NCBI GenBank assembly: GCA_029876055.1
Contig: CM056878.1
Coordinates: forward strand, 3,782,001-3,846,000
Direction: 5' to 3'
Length of the DNA stretch: 64,000 nucleotides
From: Madurella fahalii
Taxonomy: Eukaryota > Ascomycota > Sordariomycetes > Sordariales
Positions within the stretch are counted from its first letter, which is position 1. Each line of letters begins with the position of its first letter. Made by a program: the position numbers and the translations under genes. Shown piece after piece: positions 33,820 through 43,807 of the stretch. The notes below the pieces were generated by a model that did no database searches, was not told where the DNA came from, and saw nothing but the letters and a program-made list of their open reading frames with translations.

Positions 33820-34858
33820 GGTTGGCTGTTTGATGGGGACAGGATGCGTGGAGAATGGGGTAATTGTCGCTGATAGAAGAATCAAAATGCTCGCGGTCTC
33901 CAGTCATGCTTTACCCTATGCGAACCATGGTGCCGCGGCAAGGGTTGGAAGCCTCAGGTAGGTCAACTAAGCCTACGACTCGGTCAGCCCGCCACCACAG
34001 CACATGCGCACGATCACTTGACGTTTATCGAGACGACCCGGGAGTGGTGCAGTTCCGAGATTGCCGCCTTGCTCACGTCAGTTGTTCCGAAACGTGACAA
34101 CCAATCAGTTGAAGGTGATGATGACCACGCTTACGCATAACATCCTTCGTGTGAGCACAGTGTCAACTCAGATCTGGCAGCCCAGCCTTGTCAGCAGCTC
34201 ATACCCGGTTACGTTATACTGCACGTCTGTCAATCACTATCACAGTACGGCATGTGCAGGAAGGAAACGGGAAAAATGAAATGGGAGTCTGTTGGGCCAT
34301 TGCAGCGCACCCTAATCACCCCCGGCAGCGCAAAATCGGTCGACCGAGGCTTCCTGGGCAATCAAGCCCCTGAACCGTTTGCATTTGATTAAACTTGTGA
34401 CACGCTCTTGCATGCGTGTGAGTGAGCAGGGCAATGGGGTCTGCCCGATCTGCAACCAACATTGTACGACCTCCGAGTCGCAAGGGCGCCAACCTCCCAT
34501 CCCGATGGCCCGATGGGGGGTACTAGTAGTACACAGCCCGCGAAAGAGGGCCAAACAACGCAAACTTCCAACAGCTGCCTTATCAAATGAAGCTTCAGCT
34601 GCCCCACACCCGCCAGCGGTGCACTGCCCGGCCCAGCCCGCCGCATCAGGGCATCGTGACCGTCGGATCACTGTCGTAAATCCTTCACCCGGGGAGAAAC
34701 AAAGTCGCTGGGGTGCCACCAGACATCGGGCTTACTGGTATGACACATTATAAATGGTAAATACTTATATAGAGAGAGAGCGTGTCCGGGAAACACACCT
34801 TTTTGTTGGCTTGTTGGAATTTCACCCCGGCTGATCCGACTGTTACACTTCCGTCGCA
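33820..34858. other. Intergenic, divergent promoter region
   Basis: This stretch separates two divergently transcribed peroxidase-type genes and so may hold both promoters. A TATAAATG and an (AG)n run lie near 34748-34782, about 80-110 bases before the 34859 start codon. No gene was recognised. Confidence 0.5.
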
Positions 34859-37071
34859 ATGGCCTCCACCCACGGCAAGGCCACGCACACGACGCCTAAC
34901 GTCACCACCAAGGCTCCGGATCACGACGACCAGCCCACCCCCTCCTTCAAGCCTAGCCTGCCAGAGCGTCTGGGCATTGGCGCCTTCAAACTCGTAAACA
35001 AAGTCATACCCTGGTACAAACTACCTGGAATCATCGGTGCCTTTAACCTGGCCTTCCTCCGCATTGAGCTGCGCCAGTTCAACCTCTATGACGGCTATGC
35101 ATCTGCAGAGGCCCAAGGAAACTCAAAGGACAACCCGCTGCCGGACGAGCGCTATCGCGACGCCCGGCACTCGGATGGCAAGTACAATTCGCTGGAACTG
35201 CCGCTGATGGGCTGCCGCGGGATGCGCTTCGGTCGCAACTTTCCGAGGCACCTCACTCCGAAACCGACGGAGGAAGAGCTCTGGACGCCGAATCCGCGCA
35301 TGATCAGCGACAAATTCATGGCCCGCCGCGATGGCCGTTTCATCCCCGCCACAACATTGAACATGCTGGCGGCTGCGTGGATCCAGTTCCAGATCCACGA
35401 CTGGTTCAACCATGTCGAGGTTAGTGTCGTCTCTACCCCACGGTTACACCGGGCGGGATACGCAGCATGTCATATCCGCGTGCCAATGCATTCGCTCGGT
35501 CTTTGAGGCTGACGCGACCTTTGCACAGAGTAGCGACAAGCTCAACGTCCCGCTTCCCGAGGGCGGTGACCCCTGGCCACACCCGCACATGGAATTGTTC
35601 CGCACCGAGCCAGATGTAGTGCGCGATCCTTCAGACCTAAAGTGCCCTGGCTACAAGAACGAAAACACGGCCTGGTGGGACGGTTCCCAGATCTACGGCT
35701 CGAGCGAAGAGGCCACCCAAGCACTCCGGACGAAGCTGCCGGATGGCAAGCTGGCGCTGGATGAGCGCGGAACCGTGTCATTCCTGCCCCGCGACAAGGA
35801 CGGCAACCCATTGACCGGTTTCAACAACAACTGGTGGATGGGCTTGGAGCTCCTGCACACGCTTTTTGCGCTGGAACACAACGCAATATGCGACGCCTTG
35901 AAGGCGGCGTACCCTGATATGAGCGGGTACCTTAAGCTCCCCTCGTCCCGTGGTGTAATCAAAGCATAACTGACGCAGCCACATGCAGAGACCAAATCTT
36001 TGACAAAGCGCGGCTGGTGAACAGTGCTCTGATGGCCAAGATCCACACGGTTGAATGGACGCCGGCCATCCTCGCGCATCCAGCCCTGCAAATCGGCATG
36101 AGCGCCAACTGGTGGGGCATCGTCGGCGAGAAGCTGACCCGGATGCTCGGGCGCATTTCCAAGACGAGCGAAATCATCAGCGGCATTCCCGGCAGCGGGG
36201 CCGAGCAGGACGGTGTGCCGTACTCCCTGACCGAAGAGTTTGTCTCGGTTTACCGGATGCACAGTCTGATGCCAGGTATTTTACTCACACCCCTCTTCTC
36301 CCCGTTTTTCTGATTAGCTCCGCAAAGACCAACACCTCTCCCAAAACAGATAACCTCGCCTTCTTCTCGGCCACCTCCGGCAGCCACCTCTCTACCATCC
36401 CGCTCCCGTCGCTCACCTTCTCGCGCGCCCAAGAGCCGCTCGCGTCGGGCCTCGTCACCTTCGCGGACTCCTTCTACTCCCTCGGAATCAACTACCCAGG
36501 CGCCATCACGAACAACAACTACCCCTCCTTCCTCCGCACGCTGCACACGCCCGACGGGCAGATGCGCGACCTGGGCACGGTCGACATCCTCCGGGACCGA
36601 GAGCGCGGGGTGCCGCGGTACTGCGAGTTCCGGCGGCTGCTGCGGATGCCGGTGCCTCGGACGTTCGAGGAGCTGACGGGGGGCGGGAACGAGCGGCTGG
36701 CGAGGGAGCTGGAGGAGGCGTACGGGGGCGACATTGAGCTGGTGGACGCGCTGGTGGGGTCGCACTCGGAGCCGGTGATCCCCGGGTTCGGCTTCAGCGA
36801 GACAGCCTTCCGCATCTTCATCGTCATGGCGTCGCGCCGCCTCAAGAGCGACCGCTTCATCGCCGGCGCCCGCGAGTTCGGCCCCGCCACCTACACCAAG
36901 GTCGGCTTCGACTGGCTGCAGGGCACCGGCATGAAGGACGTGCTCGGGAGGCACTTCCCCGAGCTGAGGGAGGTGCTGAAGCGGGGTGGGGATAAGAATG
37001 TTTTTGCGCCGTGGATGATGATGGAGGAGAGTAAGAAGTATAAGGGGGTCGAGACGAATGCCCCGGCTTGA
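34859..37071 (+). CDS. Animal-type heme peroxidase / alpha-dioxygenase-like protein
   Basis: Four exons (34859-35419, 35529-35926, 35989-36275, 36350-37071) join in phase to 655 residues. The distal heme site is AWIQFQIHDWFNH at the exon 1 end. Diagnostic later motifs are AWWDGSQIYGS, LLHTLFALEHNAICD, ARLVNSALMAKIHTVEWTPAIL (with the proximal His), DLGTVDILRDRERGVPRY, GFGFSETAFRIFIVMASRRLKSDRF and TYTKVGFDWLQ. This is the peroxidase-cyclooxygenase superfamily. The HDWF motif and size resemble fungal alpha-dioxygenase/Ppo-like proteins, but the C-terminal P450 domain of linoleate diol synthases is absent. Expected role is fatty-acid (oxylipin) oxygenation; the substrate is not proven. There is no signal peptide, and an amphipathic stretch at 45-75 may bind membrane. 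Confidence 0.9.
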
Positions 37072-37224
37072 GCACATGGCAGGGCTGGGAGGTGGGAGGT
37101 GGGATTTTGGTACTAAGTTAAGAGAGTGTTGTGGAAGAGATTCCGGTTGTAGAAGCATACGTAGGGATGGGAAGGTTGGATAATGGCGAAAGGGTTGTGT
37201 TCGTACTACATACAATATGTTCTC

Positions 37225-37922
37225 TAATTAATGAATCGCTAGGTTCTCCGGAAACTTGGCCATGCAATCCTGTCGTGCTGGTACACGTTGATCCAAGCGC
37301 AGATCCACTCTTCTGGCTTCACACCGCCCTTCTTAGCTTGTTCGAGAACCGCGTTGTACTCCGCTTACAGAGCCGTTTCCACGCTTGTGGCGGCCGGTGC
37401 CACAATTTTGCGGAGCGCGCGAACAAGCTCACGAGCGCTGTGTTTGCCGTTTACGCTCAGGACGAGGCTTGCCGTGATGAAGAGCTGGGGATCTACCGTC
37501 TGCGTAATCCAGTTGACAAGTCCTTGGAGTGCAGAATGCGTTTGCGTGATCTTCGGGATCTTCCGATTGAAGTTGGCGAGCTCCTGCGCGTGGAACTTCT
37601 CCATCTCTTGGTCAGTCGGGAATTCGGGAGCCTTAGGCTTCGGCCCTCTCTCTTCTTCAGCAGTTGCCTCCCAGCTCTTCTTCTGGTAATCGAAACGCTG
37701 AGCTCGCATTTCTTCAAGGAGCTTCCCTGACGTCAGGAGAGTAGGAGTCTCGGGGAGCTCGTCAGGCTCGTCCTCCTCGTTGGTAGAGTCCGGGTCAACT
37801 AGTTTCCAGATGCGAAGGCGCTGGGCGGCTTGTTTGAAGAGTATATACCAGAGCTGCCAGTCACCTCCGAGGCGCAGTTTGACGTGCGCTGGCACCGTGA
37901 GCGTCGGGATCTCCGAGTCCAT
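37225..37922 (-). mobile_element. Copia-type (Ty1) retrotransposon gag remnant
   Basis: A frame from ATG 37922 reads LGGDWQLWYILFKQAAQRLRIWKLVDP, then a long charged helix region, NWITQTVDPQLFITASL and the like, as in Gag of fungal Copia elements. A TAA stop at about 37363 interrupts it. The same frame then continues with EYNAVLEQAKKGGVKPEEW to about 37225. No zinc knuckle, protease, integrase or reverse transcriptase follows, so this is a 5' fragment of a dead element. A clear LTR was not found at 37923-38400. Confidence 0.65.
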
Positions 37923-38954
37923 AACGGGCTTTCTTGAGCTCGGGAACTTGGGAGAAGTGGTGCTGGTATTGCGAAAGACAAGGTAGGAAGAATTGAACCC
38001 TCTGCTTAATGTAGGCGTCCTGTAACGCGATTTCTGGCTGCATGTGGAACGGCTTGGAGCGCCGGGCTCGTAACTGTCACGCGTATAGGAGCTCAGCAGA
38101 TGTCGTAGGAAGTGCGTGAAAAGGTTGAAGTCTCTGAGGATCTATCTACTGCAGTAGGAGACTGAAGAACTGGCTTAAATACTGGGCGAGCTCACGTGAT
38201 GAGATGCTGAGCTCGGCGGTGAGAGCCGAGCTCCACAAGTGCGGTTTCCAGCGCGACAAATCCAAACGTGGTTCAACGGCGTATTGGAGCGGCCACGTTT
38301 TTCTTATTTCATTTTCATTTTCTTCTGTTTCTTTGCTCCATTCATACCCCAAGTCGCCTGAACACTACTGACGCCTTGCGGCGGCTAACTCCGTTGTGGC
38401 TGCGTGGTTAGGGTGGAATAGGTAGGATCCTACTATTACTAGTGGATATTGGATAATCCGTCTGCTGTGGAGTCCAAGACCTCGTCTGGATTCGAAGGAA
38501 CAGGAAAGACGTCGGGTGGAAAACATTAATTAGAGTAAAAATAAACGACAGAGAGACTCCGTCATTGCATATCAAACGATCCCGAATCCAATTTGCCCTA
38601 CCCGCATTACCTGCACTCGGTCAGTTTGCATACCCTATTTACGCTCCGTGCCTTGATCTGTCTTGCTTCTAAGTGCCGATGCCAAGTCGGGTGGTTTAAG
38701 AAGGATTGATTCGTTCTTAACCGAATCAATCCATACTAACTCGAACTAAGGATACCAGGGACAAAAGTTCTGAAGTTCGCCGCGGAATTCCAGGACCCCC
38801 GTTCCTCCGGAAAACCAATACTCGAGCATCGGATTGGACACTACTATATTGTCCATTCCAGGTTGTTGGGACCGGTGCGGTCATGGCGGCACTGCATGGA
38901 AAACGCACCAATTCAATGGGACTCGCAGAGTGTCCGATGTCTGCGAAGGTTAGG
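37923..38954. other. Possible LTR/leader of the Copia relic, otherwise empty
   Basis: Contains a hairpin GAGCTCGGC...GCCGAGCTC at about 38210-38233. No paired LTR or primer-binding site could be confirmed by eye. Confidence 0.35.
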
Positions 38955-39870
38955 GTTTTACGCAGCCATCACCTGGCCCATGACAAGCGAGCAGATGGAA
39001 GCATATGTTCTCCACCGGAGAATCGAAGAGATTTCGCAAAAGTTCTAAAGCCATGATATTGCCACAGCGGACCACTTCTGCAAATGCACCGTCGCCTCCA
39101 TCCGAATACGATATGTCATGAAAGTGGGTCAACACTCGCTCCCAACGCTACCGCACGCGTCCGGAGGATGAACGCCATGAATTCAATGAAAATGTCATGC
39201 ACACCATCCCCCACTACTGTCCACCCAGAGATTATAAGCCCTGGTAACCTCCCCCACACTCAATCGAAGTATACATTCCCGATATGGAGTTTCCGCATCT
39301 AAACTGCATCGGCCAGCTGCTCGGCTCCCGAGGCCGCAGTTTTGCCCAGATGACCCGAGAGCCGGGCGCCATCATTGCAATCCATGGGAAGGGCTCTGTT
39401 AAAGAAGTCTGGTCGGAACATGGTAACAAACAATATCAAAACTTATCGAGATCAACACGAGCCGCTCCACAGCCTCTTTACCGCAGACACGTCAGGCAAA
39501 TTAAAGAAATCCAAATAGTTCGTCGAGGGAGTCATTGAGACCGTTATCACCAAGCCGGACCACGAGGCGGGAGCGGACGGAAGCTGATGCAAACTTGGGA
39601 CTTGGCAATGATGAATGGGGCTTTCACGATGACAAAAGGAGGGAGAGAGGTCTGTGCGAGAAGTGGCAAACGGCGTAATCTGTCATATCCGTCGGAACGG
39701 CGGTCATGTTACTAGTGCTGTCTTGCTAGAAGACCGAGTGCCACTGGGCTGGTTTTTATACATCCTTGGAGAGCGGCGAGGCAGCAATGGGTAGAAAAGA
39801 ATGCTACTGCTGATTTCTTATACAGGGAATTCTTGGCGGATATGGCAGAGCCGCTAGCTCAAGGTACCAA
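38955..39870 (+). pseudogene. Branchpoint-bridging protein (BBP/SF1) pseudogene
   Basis: Ordered pieces of the splicing factor BBP are readable. AAIT...MTSEQMEAYVLHRRIEEISQK ends in a stop. In a new frame follow PSPPPSEYDMS, a stop, VNTRSQRYRTRPEDERHEF and MHTIPHYCPPRDYKP, then a stop. The KH domain core follows as VYIPDMEFPHLNCIGQLLGS, RGRSF and GAIIAIHGKGSVKE. Then comes a weak LAMMNGAF and zinc-knuckle-like VCARSGKRRNLSY, and finally REFLADMAEPL, the usual end of the protein. At least three stops and one frameshift make it non-functional. BBP binds the intron branch point with U2AF; the true gene must be elsewhere, so this is a duplicate. Confidence 0.75.
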
Positions 39871-40491
39871 ATCTACCGATTGCGGTGCACAGATACCTGA
39901 ATTAACTGACTTATAGGAATCTCCGTAACCTCTGTTTCTGCAATATTTACCCCAACACTACCGTGCTGAGAAGCAGCCGTGAAACTCGATTAAATTGCAT
40001 TTTAGTAATTCAATTTGACGCCTGAATTTTCAAATAAGCATCAATACAAAGCGTGCCTTTTGATGTCTTACCATTAGAAGTGCCATGATGGGGTTATATA
40101 TAGTATGGAAGTATGCAAGCATGTAACACGACACTTGCTGCAGTGCTGATCAAGACTCTAAACCCCGCCTTTTGCCACTTGTGGAAGGCATCTTGTTCCC
40201 AGTTAGCGGGAACGCCATCAAAAGTCGATCGAGGTTCTTGTGGTTCTATGGCTTGGCGCGCCCACTTATATGCCTCCACCTGCCACTTTGGGCCGTGATT
40301 ATGTCGCGTCAATGATACCGTGGGTCTTGTACCTGCCGTCCTCGGGGATAATCCCGGCTTTCCGTTCCGGGCAGGAGATCGACAGGTCAGAGATAAAGTT
40401 AAGGACGGACACGGCATTCCCAATTGCAATCGCGTACCGCGTCTTTGGCTCCCCTTCCCCTTCCCCTTCACCTCCCGAGACGAGAGTCAAG
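39871..40491. other. Promoter region of the DPP IV gene
   Basis: AT-rich to 40090, then GC-rich. A TATATATAG lies at about 40096. The last 50 bases before the start are a CCTTCCCCTTCCC pyrimidine tract typical of fungal promoters. Confidence 0.45.
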
Positions 40492-42909
40492 ATGCAACGT
40501 CTTCTCTCGCTCTGCGTTGCCGCTTCGGCACTGGTGGCAGCCATTGAGCCTCCTCGGTTCCCGCATCAGCCCCTCGGCAATGGCACCCAGCTGTTGACGT
40601 ACAACATCACCACGGGCAGCCCCGGCGCCCTGTCCGTCTCGACCACGTCTGTCACCTGGGTGCAATCTGACAACGATGGCGACTTCATCACCGTATCCGA
40701 GGACGGGTCTTTTGTCTTTGAGAACGTCGTCAGCGGAAACACGACGACGTTCCTGGCCGCCGACAGGGTCCCCGCCGATTACTGGGATTACTGGATCTCA
40801 TCGGACCAGTCCAGGATCCTCTGGGCCGTCAACTACACCAAGCAGTACCGCCATTCGTACTTTGCCGACTACCTTGTCCAGGACGTCGCGACCGGCCAGA
40901 CGCAATCGCTCGTCTCGGATTCCAGCGGAGACATCCAATATGCCACATGGAGCCCCGCGTCTTCGTCGCAGATCGCCTTGGTGCGGGGCAACAATCTGTT
41001 CCTCTGGAACGATGGGGATATTCGTCAGATTACCGACAATGGCGGGCCCGACATGTTCAATGCCGTTCCCGACTGGGTTTACGAGGAGGAAATCTTCGGC
41101 ACCAACCACGCTCTCTGGTACTCGCCCGATGGAGAGTACATCGCCTTTCTGAGCTTCAACGAAACGGGCGTCGAGACCTTCACCATCCCCTACTTCATGA
41201 ACAACCAGGAGGTGGCGCCGCCGTATCCTCGTGAGCTCGAGCTGCGCTACCCCAAGGTCGGCACGACCAACCCTACCGTGGCGTTCAACCTCCTGAGCGT
41301 GACGGATCTGCAAACCACGTCGGTCTCCGTGACGGCATGGCCAGCTGACGACTTGATCATCGGCGAAGTCGCCTGGGTGACGGACGGCCACGACAAGGTC
41401 ATCTACAGAGCGTTCAACCGCGTCCAGGACCATGAGAAGCTTGTCGTCATCGACACCAGCTCCAAGGCGTCCACCGTCACCCGCGAGCGGGATGGTTCCG
41501 ACGGCTGGCTCGACAACAACCAGGCCATCACCTACATCGGCTCCATCAAGCAATCTGGGGGAGGCGAGTCGGGCAAGGGCAATGGCAATGGCAAGGGCAA
41601 GGGCAACGGTAGCCCTGGAAAGGATAGGCCTGGGAACGACAGGGACCGGTACTACCTTGACCTGTCGGACGAGTCTGGCTGGAACCACCTCTACCTCTTC
41701 TCCATCGACGGCCGCAACAAGGTGGCGCTCACATCTGGCGAGTGGGAGGTCGCCTCAGTGCTCAAGATCGACACGAGCCGCGGCCTGGTCTATTACACGT
41801 CCACCGAACACCACAGCACCGAGCGACACATCTACTCGGTGTCGTACGTCACCGGGGAGAAGACACCGCTCGTCGATCCCACCGTTCCGGCCGTCTGGTC
41901 GGCGTCCTTCTCCTCGGGCGGAGGCTACTACATCCTCCGCTACGCAGGCCCCGACGTGCCCTACCAAGAGCTGTACTCGGTCGCGTCTCCGTCCAGCCCG
42001 ATCCGCACCATCAACTCCAACGCCGAGCTCCACGCAAGGCTCCAGCAGTACCGCCTCCCCAACATCACCTACCTCGAGCTGGCGCACCCGTCGGGGTACA
42101 CGCTCAACGCCATGCTCCGGCTCCCGGCCAACTTCGACCCGGCCAACAAGTACCCGGTGCTGCTCACGCCGTACGGCGGGCCGGGCGCGCAGCAGGTGAG
42201 CAAGGCGATGGCGTCGTTCAACTGGAACGCGTACATCGCGTCGGACCCGGAGCTCGAGTACATCACGTTCACGGTGGACAACCGGGGCACGGGGTTCAAG
42301 GGGCGGTCGTTCCGGGCGGCGGTGGCGGGGCGGCTGGGGGAGCTCGAGGCGCAGGACCAGGTGTGGGCGGCGCGGCAGCTGGCCGAGGCGCACGCGTGGG
42401 TCGACGCCGAGCGCGTCGGCATCTGGGGCTGGTCCTACGGCGGCTACCTGGCCGCCAAGGTGGTGGAGCTGGCCGACCCCCTCATCTCGCTCGGCCTGGC
42501 CACCGCCCCCGTCGCCGACTGGCGCTTCTACGATACCATGTACACGGAGCGCTACATGAAGACGCCCGCCACCAACGCCGAGGGCTACGCCCGCTCGGCG
42601 GTGCGCAACACCGAGGGGTTCAGGACCATCAAGGGCGGCTTCCTGGTGCAGCACGGCACCGGGGACGACAATGTGCATTTTCAGAACGCGGCGGCGCTGG
42701 GCGACCTGCTGATGGGCGCCGGCGTCGGCCCGGAGAGGTTGGAGGTGACGTGGTTTACCGATTCGGACCATAGCATCCGGTATAACGGGCAGAATGCGTT
42801 TGTGTACAAGCAGTTGAGCAAGAAGCTGTTTGAGGAGAAGAGGAGGGCAGAGGAGAAGGGCGGGCACCAGTGGAGCAGGAGGAAGGCGGGGAAGGTGTGG
42901 AGGGCATGA
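40492..42909 (+). CDS. dpp4: Secreted dipeptidyl peptidase IV (S9B)
   Basis: Single exon, 805 residues. The start at 40492 gives a clean signal peptide (MQRLLSLCVAASALVAA); upstream in-frame ATGs would bury it. The N-terminal beta-propeller includes the DWVYEEEIFG motif, whose two Glu bind the substrate amino terminus. The C-terminal alpha/beta-hydrolase domain has GWSYGG with catalytic S648, D725/D726 in GTGDDNVHF and H760 in DSDHSI. Many N-glycosylation sites are present. It removes X-Pro and X-Ala dipeptides from peptides outside the cell, feeding nitrogen uptake. An unusual Gly/Lys/Asn-rich insert (GESGKGNGNGKGKGNGS) at about residues 355-385 interrupts the propeller. The C terminus is highly basic. 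The symbol follows the fungal dpp4 convention. Confidence 0.93.
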   Translation: MQRLLSLCVAASALVAAIEPPRFPHQPLGNGTQLLTYNITTGSPGALSVSTTSVTWVQSDNDGDFITVSEDGSFVFENVVSGNTTTFLAADRVPADYWDYWISSDQSRILWAVNYTKQYRHSYFADYLVQDVATGQTQSLVSDSSGDIQYATWSPASSSQIALVRGNNLFLWNDGDIRQITDNGGPDMFNAVPDWVYEEEIFGTNHALWYSPDGEYIAFLSFNETGVETFTIPYFMNNQEVAPPYPRELELRYPKVGTTNPTVAFNLLSVTDLQTTSVSVTAWPADDLIIGEVAWVTDGHDKVIYRAFNRVQDHEKLVVIDTSSKASTVTRERDGSDGWLDNNQAITYIGSIKQSGGGESGKGNGNGKGKGNGSPGKDRPGNDRDRYYLDLSDESGWNHLYLFSIDGRNKVALTSGEWEVASVLKIDTSRGLVYYTSTEHHSTERHIYSVSYVTGEKTPLVDPTVPAVWSASFSSGGGYYILRYAGPDVPYQELYSVASPSSPIRTINSNAELHARLQQYRLPNITYLELAHPSGYTLNAMLRLPANFDPANKYPVLLTPYGGPGAQQVSKAMASFNWNAYIASDPELEYITFTVDNRGTGFKGRSFRAAVAGRLGELEAQDQVWAARQLAEAHAWVDAERVGIWGWSYGGYLAAKVVELADPLISLGLATAPVADWRFYDTMYTERYMKTPATNAEGYARSAVRNTEGFRTIKGGFLVQHGTGDDNVHFQNAAALGDLLMGAGVGPERLEVTWFTDSDHSIRYNGQNAFVYKQLSKKLFEEKRRAEEKGGHQWSRRKAGKVWRA

Positions 42910-43807
42910 TGGATACTAGTAATTAAGTACCTACACAGTAGTTTTGGATGCATTGTTGAACGAAAGTAAATATTTAATGGTAGTATCGACCATGGCATTG
43001 TCAATGTTGTTGGGTGTTTTTGCAGTGAGTGTGGAGACAGCTGAGGCGCCATCGCGGGTGGCTGAGTGGCCTGTGGAGACAGGGGAAAGGCGCCATCAGC
43101 CGCAATCACAGGCGCACCTCAGCTGGTCGTGGTCTACCGGCGTTCGTCGGCATCCCCTCCTCAAAGCCAATTCCACGTCGCACACTCGCTCCAAATGTTG
43201 CCGGGGAGAACAACAACGGTTGAGACCGATCCTTGCGACGATCCGAAACGTGGCAAATGGCACATCTATGACCCAACCCCGCCGCCAGATCGTTTCCTCC
43301 AGTCCCAGACATGCCGCGGCTCATGTCTGCCCCGCGCCCGTGCCCACGGCTGTCAACAACATCGGCAATGGACCGCGGTCCCGGCAGAAGCAGGACACGC
43401 TCCATGAATTGGCCCTGATGCACGCTGACGTTGTGGCGAGCTTGCTCTTCTAGGCAAGTCGGCGGGGAAACTTGGCGGGGGAAGGTTTTGCGGGGGAGGG
43501 GTAGCGGGGATGTCGGGTCTGCGGAGTGAGGGCGGGCGGTGGAGGCAACCTAACGATATGTCATCATCTCTGCCGCGGTGATGGTCGGCGCAGGGGCTGC
43601 GTAGGTAAATGATCGCCAGGTGGTGTTGGAGGGAAGATCGCGACGGGGGGGGGGGTTAAGAAGAGCCTGCCGATCCAGCTGGCCAGGCCGGTCCTTGGAT
43701 GAACACTGCACCTGTCTTTTCCCGCCATTACCCTTTTTACATCTTATTTGTTGCGCTTTCGCGATTGAAGACGAAAGCGGGTTTTGGTCGAGTTCTTGAG
43801 GAGCAAG
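42910..43807. other. Intergenic with a G10 tract
   Basis: Holds the 3' flank of the DPP IV gene and the promoter of the transporter. G-rich runs occur at 43468-43510, and about ten consecutive G at about 43646-43655. No gene was recognised. Confidence 0.5.

Noticed and set aside
36250..37215. Long open frame antisense to the heme peroxidase
   Set aside because: It is a GC-rich shadow: the plus-strand exon has clear family motifs and the minus translation is Pro/Arg/His-rich with none.
41742..42867. Long open frames on both strands inside the DPP IV gene
   Set aside because: High third-position GC removes stops. Only the DPP IV frame carries the propeller and catalytic motifs.
42944..43453. 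Open frames downstream of the DPP IV gene
   Set aside because: No start context, domain or splice sites; overlapping frames on both strands are equally long.
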